Positions 34,543 to 46,911 of a stretch of DNA of 64,000 nucleotides are shown here, in pieces. Position 1 is the first letter of the stretch, and every line of letters starts with the position of its first letter. Source of the DNA: Nymphaea colorata (Eukaryota > Streptophyta > Magnoliopsida > Nymphaeales > Nymphaeaceae). The notes beneath the pieces are model-generated. The model searched no databases and was not told the origin of the DNA. It was given only the letters and a program-made list of their open reading frames with translations. The stretch spans positions 20,768,370 through 20,832,369 of the forward strand of contig NC_045140.1 of NCBI RefSeq assembly GCF_008831285.2, written 5' to 3'. A program made the translations under genes and the position numbers.

Positions 34543-35652
34543 TAATATTTATTAATCAGCGTAATTATAAATTGGTGAAGAAACGACGACTAGGTACAGT
34601 GGTTTTCCTTAAGTATTTGAACATTTTTAAATTGATCTTTTTATCCTTTCGCATCTATTTAAACCTTATATATTGATGCAAATTGCTCATACTTGTGTCA
34701 GAAATAAAAAAAAAAATACAAACTAAACAAGAACACAAATAAAACAAAACCAGACCCCGTTTTAATACAGATATCGAGATAAATCAAAAATCTGAAAGGC
34801 AAATGCTAAGGCCCAAGCCCACACCAAGTTTTTTATTTATCTTTAATTTTGTTAGATTTTTTAAACAGACCAATCTTTTATTTTATTTTATTTTATTTTT
34901 TTCATTTAGGAACTGTTGCAGTTCTATTGGGGCTGGGCCAGTTTATTAAATCTACCGAGTGGTACTGATGTACGCTTTAAATGAAAGCTGTACTGGTAGA
35001 CCACATGGATCCACGGTTTTTGAATCCACGGTGGTGAATGAGAAAACCGTGGGTCCGTGGTCCGATCTCAAATGCACGGGTCCTAGCTAGATCTGCGCGA
35101 GTCTCGCTACCAAATGAAGCGATTCATTGTTTTTAAAATTACAGAAATCGATGCACATGGTGTTTTTTTAAAGAGGGATTCATTTTGATGAAGTGATCTA
35201 TGGGTGAGAGAAGATAATTTATTTTTGTCCGTCATAATCAAACTTCAAAATGTAATCCCAAGTTCATCAAATATTTCACATCATGTTATACACATTGTGT
35301 TTATGATATTTATTTAACATTATATATGATCCGACTCGGAACCAGAGTATCAATATATACTTAAATTCCGTATCTGAATCTGATTGTATATCATTTCTTG
35401 CATCCTAATCCAATTCCAAACATTTAATCAGATAACAAAATTTTTTGTGTGGTTTGGTAGGGCAGTGGATCTAATTCGAAATTTATTGGCATCCCCATTA
35501 GTAGAGAAGAGCCGGCTTTCACATCGGCCTCCCTTATTGCCATAACTTGGAATGCAGCCATGATAGATCCTAGAAATGGTGATAGTAGCATTTTAATTAA
35601 GAACTAAAAACAAAATTCCAAACTGTAATTGGAAAGAAAATTGCGGTTCCAG

Positions 35653-35957
35653 TTTCCCTTTGTGTTTGATAACATGGAATTTTGATTTCAGAATCACGGT
35701 TTTGATAAACCAAGAATTAAAATTTTAGAATTAACGATTTAAAACCATGATAACATGTGTGCTAAAGGGGCATGAAAAATTCTGAAATTTTGAATTAGAA
35801 TTCTACCCTGTAGGGTAGAATCTCAATTTCAGAATTTTGATTTAAGAATGAGCCTATAATTCCATAATCAAAATCCTTTGATTGATAATGCAATTCTCAT
35901 TTTACCAAGTACAAAAAAATTAATTCTAGAATGGCACAATTTGAAACATCCCCTTAA
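35653..35957. mobile_element. Probable fold-back MITE (DNA transposon relic)
   Basis: The centre is a perfect palindrome, ATTCTACCCT-GT-AGGGTAGAAT (about 35800-35821). Bases further out repeat each other in inverted order: AAAATTCTGAAATT on the left against the complement of AATTTCAGAATTTT on the right. The outer ends (TGTTTGATAACATGG left, TGTTTCAAATTGTGCC read inward from the right) are alike but not identical. No coding capacity. The boundaries are approximate and I found no clean target-site duplication. Confidence 0.4.
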
Positions 35958-36845
35958 AATATGACAACCAAGCTTCACTAAGTCCTTGTCATGTTTAAAA
36001 GAATGAAACTCCACACTACTTCGCCATCCTTAAAAATTTAAAGGCAGCAAAGCAAACATCGATCAACCCTGCCTTAGCGAATAGTGATTAGGAAGGAGAG
36101 AGAGGTTTTGGAAGAAGGATTGGATGGAGTTCTACTTGGTTTGTTTAAAGTTTTAGGTGCAACTGATCAAAAATTGGTGGGTTGGTGAATGTTTAGTTGG
36201 GGTGTTACTTCTTTGAACTGTAAATAAATGAAATAATGGCAGATGCCACTCTCAAGTTGATCGAGGTAGCTGAAAAATTATCCATCCATGTTCAGAAGTA
36301 GCAGCCCTGAACACCAGCCTCTTGTCGAATCTTCAAACCTATACTGCATAAATTTATGCTATATTCTATCTATGCGTGGAAGTAGGGAAAAAGGGGACGG
36401 AAAGAAAAAGACTCGCTAGATTCTAGTAGTAAGAAAGAAGAAGAAAAAGACTGTATTAAAGACGAGGGAAATAAAATATTGGATTTTTATTGCATTTAGA
36501 TAGATAAAGAGGACAAGAAAAAAGGAAAAGGAAATTATATGTACGTTTAATCCGTTTGAAAATGCATAGATTGAGAGGAAAAGATGGAATATTATTGTGT
36601 TTATTTAAGAAGGAGAAAAGGGAAATATATAGCACTGCTCTCTCTGAAAAAAGAAAAATTAGGAGCGACACGAATGTGTTCGGAAAGGGAAATATATACG
36701 TACTCGACTCTCACTAATTCTTGATTTCTTTTTCTCCCCGCGATTTTCAAAGGCTGGCACCACGATCAAGTTCTCTTACCAGTCCCTTCCGCGACTCTGA
36801 ACTTCGTCTTCTCGCTGGAGTAAGGGGCCAGATCTCAACAAGAGG

Positions 36846-38490
36846 ATGGCTATCTCTCATAAACCCTCTGTCCGCTTCTCCATCTGCAGCCTCCTGATGG
36901 CCACCCTCTTCGCATACTCAGCGTCTGTTCAGTTGAATGATCCAGGTAAGAATAAGATGTACACTGCCACGGGCCTCCCACCATAGTCAACAAATAAGAA
37001 GAAAAAGAAAAAAGATAGGGAGGCTTCTTTCTTTTCTTTGTGGATACGGGGAGCTTTAATTCCTTTTGCTTTTCTCTGCCGCTGTTTGTGGTTCTCAGAT
37101 TGGTATCTGTGGTTCCCTCTCTATGCATTTGCTTTTGGCATTCATCTGCTCCAGAGCATCAGAATCTTTGGGAGGAGCAAATGGGTGGCGGGTATCACCT
37201 TTTGTATGGCCCTATTCTTGTTCCTCAAGGTAGTGTATGAGGCTTATGCTTACGGTGGATTTGGTGAGGTTGCGTCGTTGGACATGGAGAAGAGAGTGGT
37301 GAGAGAAAAACTGGGGAGTGGCTTGGTGCTTATCTCCATGTTCTTCCAGTACAAAGCATCGGATGTTGCAGATAGTCCTGTGAGGGTAAGGAGGGAGCAA
37401 ATTTGGAAGACGATCGAATACGGTGAGGACCAACACATTCCATTTTAGCCTTCTTCTTGCCGATGTGTTAGCACTTTTCAAAATCTTGTTCATAAGAAGA
37501 TGTCTCAGAATTGATCGTAGATGGATGTGGTGAAAGCCGTTATTTCTTTGGTCTTTTGCGACTTGGTAGGTCTAAAAAGGTGCATTAGGAGATCGAGGAG
37601 ATAGAATTTGGTGGAACATGGAAACCCCGTAGCGGTGGTAGAAATTTGCCCCAATTTTCTCCTTGAGGTTTTTGGGAGTGGTTGGCAAAGCTAACATCGT
37701 TTTTCTAGTTTTCATGAACAGGACTAGTAAAACGAAGCCCAACCAACGAACTGAATAGGCCTTGTCGGGGCTCGTTCCTTCTGAAAACCTGTCCGGGCTA
37801 GTTCCTTGTGGAAACCTCTCGATAAACTGCTTATGAAGAACTTGTGGGCCAATCCATCCTAAGATCAACAGTAAACAGATGAGGACAAGCTGGGATGTTT
37901 CCTAAAAATGATTGAATTTGAAAGATACTTCTCGTGAATTTGATAATGTACTGCATTATATATGTTCACAACTGATAATAAACGGGCCACAAAAGTGATA
38001 TTCACAATAGTCATATTCATAGAGTTCGACTAAGGAATATTGAATGATAGTATGTGAGAGAAGAGAGAGAGAGAGAGAGAGAGATCTGAGTTTTGTGAAA
38101 AATCTGGCCTTCAAGAAAAGGTCCTCTTGAACAGGTTTGAAATTTTGAGTAACTACAGTTCGACATGCAATTCTTCCTTGAGAGGCTAGCGTAAAGACTC
38201 GCGGATTTCCTTGAATATTTGGCTTCTTTATTCGGGCTGTCATTGTTTGTGGCTATCGATGGTCATATCCTATTCACCAGGGCAACTGAGAATGCGGTAG
38301 CTGGACATTTTAAAAGGCAATTTAGCTATCTGAAACTGTCTGAAAATCCATGACACCAATGAGTCAAAGAGATGCTGTTTTCTTGCTTGACTGATATCTG
38401 CTGTTTGTCTCAGGAATGCTGATGCTTGTGGCTCTGAGCTTTGGACTTAGCGTGACATTCGTTGTGTTGGTCAAAGAAATTCAAGGGTAA
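36846..38490 (+). CDS. TMEM220-like small membrane protein
   Basis: Three exons, 36846-36945, 37099-37422 and 38414-38490, with GT-AG junctions in matching phase; 166 residues. The family mark VQLNDPDW, formed across the first splice junction, matches the QxNDPD motif of TMEM220 in animals and bacteria. Four hydrophobic segments are visible: about 11-29, 36-54, 62-82 and 142-161. The segment order and total length (about 160) fit TMEM220. The molecular function of the family is unknown to me; a four-pass integral membrane protein is what the sequence supports. Intron 2 is 991 bases and contains a GA tract near 38062-38084. The start codon is the first ATG of the frame and lies 29 residues before the motif, as in family members. 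Confidence 0.85.
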
Positions 38491-40003
38491 TTTCAGGAAC
38501 GGTTGATATGCGCTGGAAGAAATTTTCGAGTGATTGATGTGGCTGCACATAGCAAAAGATTCATAGTCCTTTCCCCAGATACGAATGGGGAAGTAAGAGA
38601 GAGAGGTTGATCTTTTGTTTGTGTTGGAATAGCTACATGTTCAAGTCGGTTGAGGTCTTGCACAGTTTCTCTTCCTGGACTGTAATCCACATATTTGTTG
38701 TAAATCATAGTATCTGACATTTTTGTATGTTCACATAATATTAACAAGGTTTCGTTGAGCGAATATAGAATGTGATGATTCTCGATACTTTTGAGTTTGA
38801 GGTTGCCCTGTACTTTTGATCAGAGGGAAGTCAGGCATCTGAGATCAGCGAGGAAGTCGAGCGAGATTATTGTCTGTCCCTGATTAAATTCTTCGAAGTT
38901 CGAAGAATATGATAGATGGTGCAAGTTTAATGGGATTCAAATTGAATTTTGACTTTAATTTCATACATCTCTGGCTCTCTGACTTGGATCCTTGAGGGCC
39001 AAAAGGGGTGAAGAAAGCACTTGCATGGCCTGACAAGAATAGTTCTCTTTGTTTTCTCAACTACGTCGGTCAGGTCTTTTAGGTTTTTCAGCACACAAGA
39101 AATTGAAAGAATCAAGAACATGTTGTTTTCTTATCTCTTATTAAGTTTCAGGAGAAGATGTTGAAATTGGCTTCACTAAATCTCGTAAGTAACCAAATTT
39201 AGAAGATTGCATATCCTGCAAGTTTGATAAATTTATAGTTTGCTGCCATGTGAAGGCTCTCTCGGCGAATTGAATTTCCTCTATCATTCTTCCTGGAAGT
39301 TAGATTTATATTTCTACCTTTACATGTACTTATGCTCAGTCGCTCATCGAGAAAACTTGGTCTTAAGATGATAATGATCCGAAAGGGTCAGATTAAGATG
39401 TCGGCTGCGGTAGACGAGATTCGTTGTTTTCATATCTTTTATGAATGTAAGTCAAAGTTTTGCAGGTTTAAGGCGAACCTTTACCGCTGCTCCGAAATAT
39501 TTGGGAGGGTAAAAAAACACAGATGGAAAAAGTAAATGAAAATGGTGGGGAAATATAAAGGGTGTCAAACTTAAGACCCTGGCTGGGCCAAGTTTTACTC
39601 CATTTTTATGCATTGACATGTCCAAACTCCGAAGTAACTATTTATTGAAGAGAAAACTTTAAAGATCCTTGCTCCGTGTTCCTTTTTATTTGATACATCT
39701 ATGAATGTAAAAGACTTCCCCTCACTGGGTCATATTCCGTTTGAACAAACACACTGCTTGAGGTTATGAGATTGGAGTAGATCCGGGCCCAGTCGAGTAA
39801 AGACCCACTTGTTTGGTTCAGGAGAAGCGGATCACCAAGAATGGGCCCACCATATCTAGATAACGAGGACGTGGAGACGGACTTCTGGAGTTTCTATTTT
39901 CATAAATTTTCCGAGCAATATATTTTTATTGCCCTTCTTGAGAAACCTCATGAACCATAACGAAAGCCAATAGGTTTCAGCTGAACCAGACGTTGCCATT
40001 GCA
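38491..40003. other. Spacer between the TMEM220-like and TIC62 genes
   Basis: No coding frame with family features. The left part is the 3' region of the TMEM220-like gene; the right part is the TIC62 upstream region. Confidence 0.6.
39783..39848 (+). promoter_or_regulatory. TGGGCC (site II-like) motifs upstream of TIC62
   Basis: Two GGGCCCA-type elements, near 39785-39791 (CTGGGCCC on the minus strand) and 39842-39849 (TGGGCCCA), lie 155-220 bases before the TIC62 ATG. TGGGCC motifs bind TCP factors and are common upstream of nuclear genes for organelle proteins. Their use here is inferred. Confidence 0.35.
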
Positions 40004-43000
40004 ATGGAGCTTCTCTCACTGACTCATTCCCCATGCGGCATTCTAGAATTTTCTACAAACACCACCTTGCAGAAGTCATCTTATATCTGTGGCCAACCTC
40101 TGCGATTGCCCAATTGTGCGAGGCACCCACGAACCAGGAAGCTCCGTTTCAGGCATTGCACGGCTCAAGCGTCAGGTGCTCCATCTTCTTCTGGATCTTT
40201 TGATCTTGTTCAATCATGATTGAAACCAAATGCTAGGACCAAATTTGGTCTGAATTCTTTGTTGGGCTTTCATCATAACTCCTGTCTGAAAAAGCAGCTG
40301 GAGGATCAATTCGGGAGAGTGCACAAGCTTCTAATAAGATATTGAATTCCAGTTGTGATGATCCTGTGTTCGTTGCTGGCGCTACTGGAAAAGTTGGTTC
40401 TCGGACAGTGAGGTCAAACTTTGCAAATTTTTTAGAAAAACAAATTATGTTTCCTTTACTGCGTTCTCGAATTTGAGTTTTTTGTGGAATTGTTCAGGGA
40501 GCTGCTTAAGCTGGGCTTTCGAGTAAAGGCGGGCGTTCGTAGTAGAGAGAGAGCAAAATCTCTTGTAGAAGTATGTTGATCACCACAATGCAGTTGATTC
40601 TCTGAATACAATTGCCACAAAGTATCATATTTGATAATATTTACTTTTTTTATCTTTGATGCGCTTTTGATGTTCTGAGTGAAACTGTTCCATGTAGAGT
40701 GTGGAAAAGCTGGAGATTCGTTCAAGTGCATCACCAAATTCAACGTAAGCAATACCGTTGCAGTCTAATTTATGCTCAAACTCTTAATGTCATGTTATCT
40801 AGGTGAATGACAAACATATGGTTTTTAGCCCAGCGGTAAAGAGACTTGAAATTGTGGAATGTGATTTGGAGAAACCAAGTGAGATTGGGCCAGCAATCAG
40901 CAATTCTTCTGTGGTTATTTGCTGCATTGGTGCTAGCGAAAAGGAAGTCCTCGATGTCACTGGACCCTACAGAATTGACTACCAAGCAACAAAAAATCTT
41001 ATTGATGCAGGTCAGTAGCCCATTCATTGTGGCTTTTTTTTTTCTTTCCTGATAATCAAGCTTACCTTTTGAGTTCTTTGTTTTGCTTTTTCACAAGGAC
41101 AATACATCAAGAATGGCTTACTGAAATGATATGTTATATCAGATGTAATTCATACAATCCATTCTATGTAACAATGCTAATTTTTGGTATTTCACACGAA
41201 GCTATTAAATTTTTACTTGTTTGTTTTACAATTCTCATGAGCCATTAATTGTGATATCCTTAGAAGCTCATAACTTTCCTGTATGTGTATATGTGCAAGT
41301 GTCTGTGTGTGTGTGCATGCCTCTACACATATTTTTGTCTTTTTCTGCACCCAAGTCAGTACTAATGCATGTGCAACTTATTCCAGGTTATGTTTAGGGT
41401 AATTTTATGTTACATCTGTTGAAGTAATGTCAATTTTGATTTTTCTTTATAAAAACTATCACTTCAATTTTGATTTTTCTTTATAAAAACTAACACTTCT
41501 GCATCAATGTGCAGCAACTGCATCAAAGGTCAAGCATTTCATTTTGGTCTCTTCCCTTGGCACAAACAAAGTTGGGTTTCCTGCTGCTATTCTAAAGTAA
41601 GTCTTCGTATCTGACAAAGAGAACTTTCTTTACACTGCATAACTGACAAAGGAACTTGATGTGCCATTGACTATTGTTCACTAATTAGAGGCCAGTACTG
41701 CTATCTGACTGCTTTTTTTTCTTTTTAATTCTACATCATCTAGTTTACAACTTATCTAAGGTGCTTTTATTGACAAATGTGATTTCAATAATAAGGCATT
41801 CTACCTTTCAGAGTGCTTGTAAGACATCAAGCAATGTTGAAAGCCATTTTCTGTTGGAATACACATTATGCATGTTACATTCTAACTTTATGTCTCCTGA
41901 AGCTTCAGAAAAGTCTGTTATCAAGAAAATAAGAAAAGTAATCTTTGTTAGATTTTAGGTATTCTGCATAAAGATACTGACTTTCATAAATTTAAATATG
42001 TTAAAAAGCTTGTTTTGGGGAGTCCTCATTTGGAAGAGGAAGGCAGAAGAAGCCTTGATTGCCAGCGGAATTCCTTACACTGTGAGTAACAGAACAGATT
42101 TACTAAGTAATTTCATGTTTGATTTTAAGCAAGAGTTTAGTTGTTTTCAGTATGCTTGGTCTCCATCACATTTCATACCTGATAGCTAGGTTGGAACCTT
42201 GACCAACTTATCCAGGTTTCATTTGTCTGTCTGAGACTAAGCAGAAGTAGTTGGCCAAGTTATGTCAAACATAGTCTAGATGAGTCTTCTGTTATAATAA
42301 TTTTTAAACTGGTTTCTCAACACTTGTATTTGTAGATTTCTGAAATTTCATGCATCTTACACTTGATTCAACTCTCTGCGGCCCATGACAAAGCCTAGTC
42401 CCTTATCCAGTACACTGTCCAGTCTCAATTTTAGCATCTTTATATTTGTGGGTGAGCCAGGCCTAGTGAAATTCTCTGTTGTATTTTTTTTCTCTCCAAG
42501 TTTCTCTTTTTCCAGCTCAAGTTGGTTCTTGGGGACCACCATTTGGTTTATTTCTACATAGGGAACGAAGTTCCTTGAATGTATCAAGGATTTAAGAAGC
42601 ACTTTGGGATATATCTGTCTATGCAGGAGATGGAGTTCCTTGAATGTGCAAAAGATTTTAATTTCCTTTTTTTTCCCCCTCAGATAGTAAGACCAGGAGG
42701 AATGGAGAGACCGACAGATGATTATAAATTAACTCACAACATGGTTCTTGCAAGTGCAGATACATATTTTGGGGGCCTAGTTTCTAACCTTCAGGTAGCA
42801 AATTGTTCATATTCCTTGTTATATCAGTGTTTATTTGGTTTATTGACTGTTATCTGTAAAATTTATGTGTTACTTCTTGTTGATGATTTGTTTCAAATGT
42901 TCCTTTACAAATGGCGCTGTTCAGGTATTCTATTGGAAATTAAAATTGATTGATGTAATAGGTAGAAAACTAGAAATTAAAATTGATTGATGTAATAGGT

Positions 43001-45085
43001 AGAAAACTATGCCTTAATTCTTTGATTGCTCTGCTTTTGACCCATATTCCCTGTGGCACAGTCGGTTAGTCTACCTATATCTTTGTAAGGACATTTGCAT
43101 CTGACGGCAGCTTTTCCATTTTTTTTTTGTCTTGAGATGTTTTATGTTTCAAGGAATCCAACACCTCTTTGTTTTTGTTCTGGTGGTGCAAATGTTTTGA
43201 ATCTCTGCCATGGATCCCATTTACATTATAGTCATTGCCATGACCATGCTGAGACTTTTCATTGATAAAATTCTCAATATTTTAACAGATAGCTGAGCTG
43301 ATGGCATTCATGGCAGAAAATAGGGGGCTGTCTTCGAATAAGGTTGTAGAAGTAATTGCAGAAACAACTGCGCCACAACTACCTTTTGAAGAACTTCTGA
43401 CTAAAGTTCCTCCAGATTCTCCAGTCAATTTTGTGGAGGTAGTTGGCTACATGTTTCTTATATGTCTATTATAGTTTCAAGTGCCTTGATTTGACAAGGC
43501 TGCTGTTTTCTTTCTCTCGTAGAGGAAAATTGTCCATATGGCTGAATTGTTGAATACTTAAACAGTAACTAGATTGACATGTAAATGAAGTAAACTGAGG
43601 GAACCCACCAAAGGTGGTGCTAGCACTTTTCTCCGTTTGATTACATTTTTATGGTAATATTGGTGTCATCGGCCCTCTTAGTTTGTATATTATGCTACTT
43701 TTACTTCCAGGAAATGAAGTCTGAATCAGAGCCAAAGACTGCACCGGATGTTTCTGTGTTTGAAACAACCACCCTTTCTGTTGAGACAAAACCAGTAGAA
43801 ATGAAGGCATCAAAGCCGCTCTCTCCATATCATATGTAAGTACTTACTATTGCATTAATCAGTTTTATACTGTTGTCATGGTAAAATAGCCAGCCATGTG
43901 CAGATACGATGATTTATGGCCACAAGCATCACCAAATTAAACCCAAGCTCCAGTTCCAAACTCCCTCCATCTGGTTCAAGGCCTCCTTTTCCCTATGCTG
44001 CGTCTAATGCTAGCAGTCTGCTCTTTTTCTTCCTTTATTGTTTTTTTTCATTAGCTGGCGAACATAGACTCCCATCAGACTCCATAATCCCATGAAAGGC
44101 ACCTTGCTACCTTTTGATATACACCTCTTTTTCTTAAAAAAAAAAAATTAATAGCTTGACTCCTTGTCACCCCTTAAATCCATGTAGGTACGAGGGTTAC
44201 AAGCCACCAACCTCTCCAACCCCAACACCGAGCACTACCTCAACATGCCCTCCAGAAAGGCTTGAGGACATTTCAGTACCTGCTCAAGCGGAAAAAGCTG
44301 AAGCAAATGACACTGAAGGACAGGAAGAAGCACACACTCAGTTGAAGAAGACCAAACCCTTATCACCTTACTTTGTGTATGTAAAATCTGTCAAATTTTT
44401 TTTGCTTCGTTTCCATCAAGGTAGCAAACATGTCAGTGCCAATTGTTAGCTTTTGGCTTACCAAAAGGCAACTCTCTGCAGATATGAAGATCTCAAGCCA
44501 CCAACTTCACCGTCTCCAAATCCACCTGCTGCTAAAAAGTCCATGGTGGAGGATATTGCTTCTTTATCAGCATCCTCCTCAAACCAGCCCCGAGAAGCTA
44601 CAGTTCCTACCAATGACACATTGAAGAGTTCGGAAAAGAGTCTACATCAAGCAAAATCTCGGCCCCTTTCTCCTTATCCAGTGTAAGATTTATTTTCCAC
44701 AGTATTGGTGATTCATGTTACAAACACGTTATTTCCAATTGTTAGCTTTTACATGAGCCAAACGTAATTGTTTGCAGATATGAAGACCTCAAGCCACCTA
44801 CCTCACCATCTCCAAGTGTGCCAAATTCTCTTTCTTCTTTATCAGTATCCTTCTCAACCCAGCCTCATGTGGCTGTAGATGCCACTAATGATGCACCAAA
44901 AAGTTTGCAAGATTCCAATAAAACAAAGCCTCAGGCTCTTTCTCCTTACTCAATGTAAGTTTAGATAATTCTTGGCAACGTGAGTTTGTTTGTCTTCAAG
45001 TTCTGAAAATTTCCGTTCTTGTAACAGGTACGAGGATTTGAAGCCCCCATCATCTCCCATGCCGTCATCTCCAAGGAAATGCTGA
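40004..45085 (+). CDS. TIC62: TIC62, NAD(P)-binding protein of the chloroplast with FNR-binding repeats
   Basis: TIC62 binds ferredoxin-NADP+ reductase (FNR) at the inner envelope and thylakoids and is linked to redox control of protein import. I read 14 exons: 40004-40175, 40298-40412, 40498-40570, 40698-40744, 40829-41010, 41515-41596, 42009-42081, 42684-42794, 43289-43438, 43711-43835, 44188-44376, 44482-44682, 44778-44954, 45028-45085. All are GT-AG and phases agree; 584 residues. Residues 1 to about 60 look like a transit peptide (Ser/Thr/Arg-rich). The atypical short-chain dehydrogenase fold starts at VFVAGATGKVGSRTVREL, with the dinucleotide loop GATGKVG at 85-91. CCIGASEKEV, SSLGTNK, FWGVLIWKRKAEEAL and VRPGGMERPTD match TIC62 closely. 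The C-terminal tail has four PLSPYxxYEDLKPPTSP repeats centred on residues 377, 440, 507 and 566, which are the known FNR-binding motifs. An AATAAA lies at 45302. The 47-base exon 4 is the least certain exon, but only this choice keeps the frame. Confidence 0.93.
41431..41498. repeat. 34-bp tandem duplication in TIC62 intron 5
   Basis: Two adjacent copies (41431-41464, 41465-41498) differ at one base, which suggests a recent duplication. Confidence 0.9.
42936..43009. repeat. 37-bp tandem duplication in TIC62 intron 8
   Basis: Two adjacent copies (42936-42972 and 42973-43009) that look identical. It is the second short tandem duplication within this gene's introns. Confidence 0.9.
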
Positions 45086-45523
45086 TGTGGACCCAATTTT
45101 TTCGCAACAGTAATTATGTGATAACTATAATCAATTTATTGTAGGAATTATTGTTGCAGAAGTCACCAGCTTTCTTGAAAGTGCTTAGAGGATGGGCCTG
45201 AACTGCAGATCAAATTTGCTTTTTCATCCTGCTATTGTACTGCTGCATATATATGCCTTTTCTTTTTCTTTCTTGATTTTGTGTTTTCTTTTCTATATCT
45301 TAATAAATCTTTATTTCCATATATTGTTAATATGAACACGAAATTGCTCCTCAGGGTATATTACCATACATATTAGTCAGCCAATAAAAGCTTGGCTACT
45401 ATTTGATGAAAATCATGTGTATGTTGTGCATGTGTGTGGGAGCTTATGCCTGAGAAGAGCTTGGATAACAACCATAAAGACGAGACCTGCCCTGTTAGTG
45501 TCTGCAATGTTTAACAAGTGCCC

Positions 45524-45697
45524 TCCTTACAAATTGTTGCCTGCCTTACAAATTGTTGTCATTCCTGCCTTACAAATTGTTGTCATTCTCCTATAACCTT
45601 GGCTTTAGACAGGCATTTTGAACTTGACTGCCTGCCTTACAAATTGTTGCCATTCTTCTATAACATTGGCTTTAGACGGGCATTTTGAACTTGACTG
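45524..45697. repeat. 67-bp tandem duplication with extra partial copies
   Basis: Two 67-base units (45564-45630, 45631-45697) are near identical. The first 15 or so bases of the unit (CCTTACAAATTGTTG) occur twice more just to the left, near 45525 and 45544, so slippage seems to have acted at two scales. Confidence 0.9.
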
Positions 45698-46652
45698 ACA
45701 CAGACAACACAAGTTTGGACCTGCCTGTAAAAGCCTCAACTACCTCCTAGAGATGAGCTTGCTTTGTTAAACTCTGAACAAAAGCCAGCTGCTTTAGTAA
45801 AGTTTGGTTGTACCAGAAGCTGGATCATGTTGAAGAGACACTGTCTAATTTTCATGGGGAAAACATGGTTTTATCCAACAGATTGCTGCACTTTTAAGTG
45901 GTAACTGAAGTTCCCCATGCCAGTGCATGCTACCCATGTACTTTTATTGTCCTGACCTAACTTTCTTTGGAAAATAAAAAATTTATGCACACATGAAGGT
46001 CGACTGCAGAACCTTTTCAGATGGCTTGATGGGGCACTTTGGGGGTCCGCCAATATTTAAAAAAAAATTAAGTTATATACAGATGTTTGGGAGAAAATTA
46101 GGTGACGGCGAGTTTGGTGGGAGTTTCTGTCTAATCGGCACACACATTGCAAGTGAAGAACGAAAATCGAGTTATGAACGGGGAGGGTAACCGCCTGCCC
46201 TACCAAGAGTCGTACGTGAAAAGGACGCGTGCTCTCAGTGGGAGCTTTCACGTGGGAATGGACTGTTCTTAGCGAGGGGGAAATGAATGGTGGTTAACAA
46301 CTCAATCTAGTGACCGACCAAATGCGCACCTACCATTTTCTTGGAGAAGTTCAAAATTCGAAATCCTGACTTTCACTTAATCAAGATTCATTCGTATTTA
46401 GCCCTCATTAGTAGTAAACAACTCTCTTATATATATAAATAGAGGCACACATACACACAAACCAGATCTACTAAAAATAATTATTTAAGTGTTTCTTTTT
46501 TGTAGTCTAACTTTGTACATATGAACTTAAAAGTGATTTGATGAGAATAAACTAGTCATTTGTTATCTCAATATTGTCAATGATCTCGTTTTTGTCCCTT
46601 AACATTACCCATGTAGTTTGGCATTTACCAATTACTCTCTCCCTCTCTCTCC

Positions 46653-46686
<34 letters not shown>

Positions 46687-46858
46687 GCTACATGTTGTGC
46701 TCTTGTGCAGGATCGAAATGATCAAAAGCCCTTGACTTCTAAAAAAACTCCTTCCTTCAAGGGCAACAAAGGGCAACAAAGGAAGTGGATAAGAGTTAAC
46801 TTTTTCCAAATCCCCTTCTATTTCTTATCAACAACCAAGCTGTGAGTCTGTCTCGGTA

Positions 46859-46911
46859 CGTGTTCGGTCCTCGAACACGCAATGCGCTCTATGAGCGGAA
46901 ACTAAGTTTCC
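46859..46911. repeat. Three adjacent short hairpins
   Basis: Perfect inverted repeats lie end to end: CGTGTTCG/CGAACACG (46859-46879, 5-base loop), CGCTC/GAGCG (46885-46897, 3-base loop) and GGAAACT/AGTTTCC (46897-46911, 1-base loop). No known RNA family is recognised. Confidence 0.6.

Larger units (their letters stand above)
29004..36845. other. Intergenic spacer between the BTB and TMEM220-like genes
   Basis: AT-rich spacer with no gene I can support. Contents: the BTB gene promoter side (29.0-29.6 kb); a TA/GA simple-repeat stretch near 32.46-32.50 kb followed by a GGGGCAGAG/TTTGGCCCC-like stretch (32.59-32.67 kb, minus strand) of the kind seen in decayed transposon ends; a long TA-GA microsatellite at 34.45 kb; a 10-bp inverted repeat CCACGGTTTT/AAAACCGTGG at 35011-35052; a fold-back element at 35.65-35.96 kb. 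A TATA-like AAATATATAC near 36690 may serve the next gene. Confidence 0.55.

Noticed and set aside
40803-40828. An earlier start of TIC62 exon 5 at 40803 (after ATCTAG)
   Set aside because: It would break the frame with exon 4, which ends in phase 2. The TTTTTAG acceptor at 40827-40828 restores it and gives a sequence like other TIC62 proteins.
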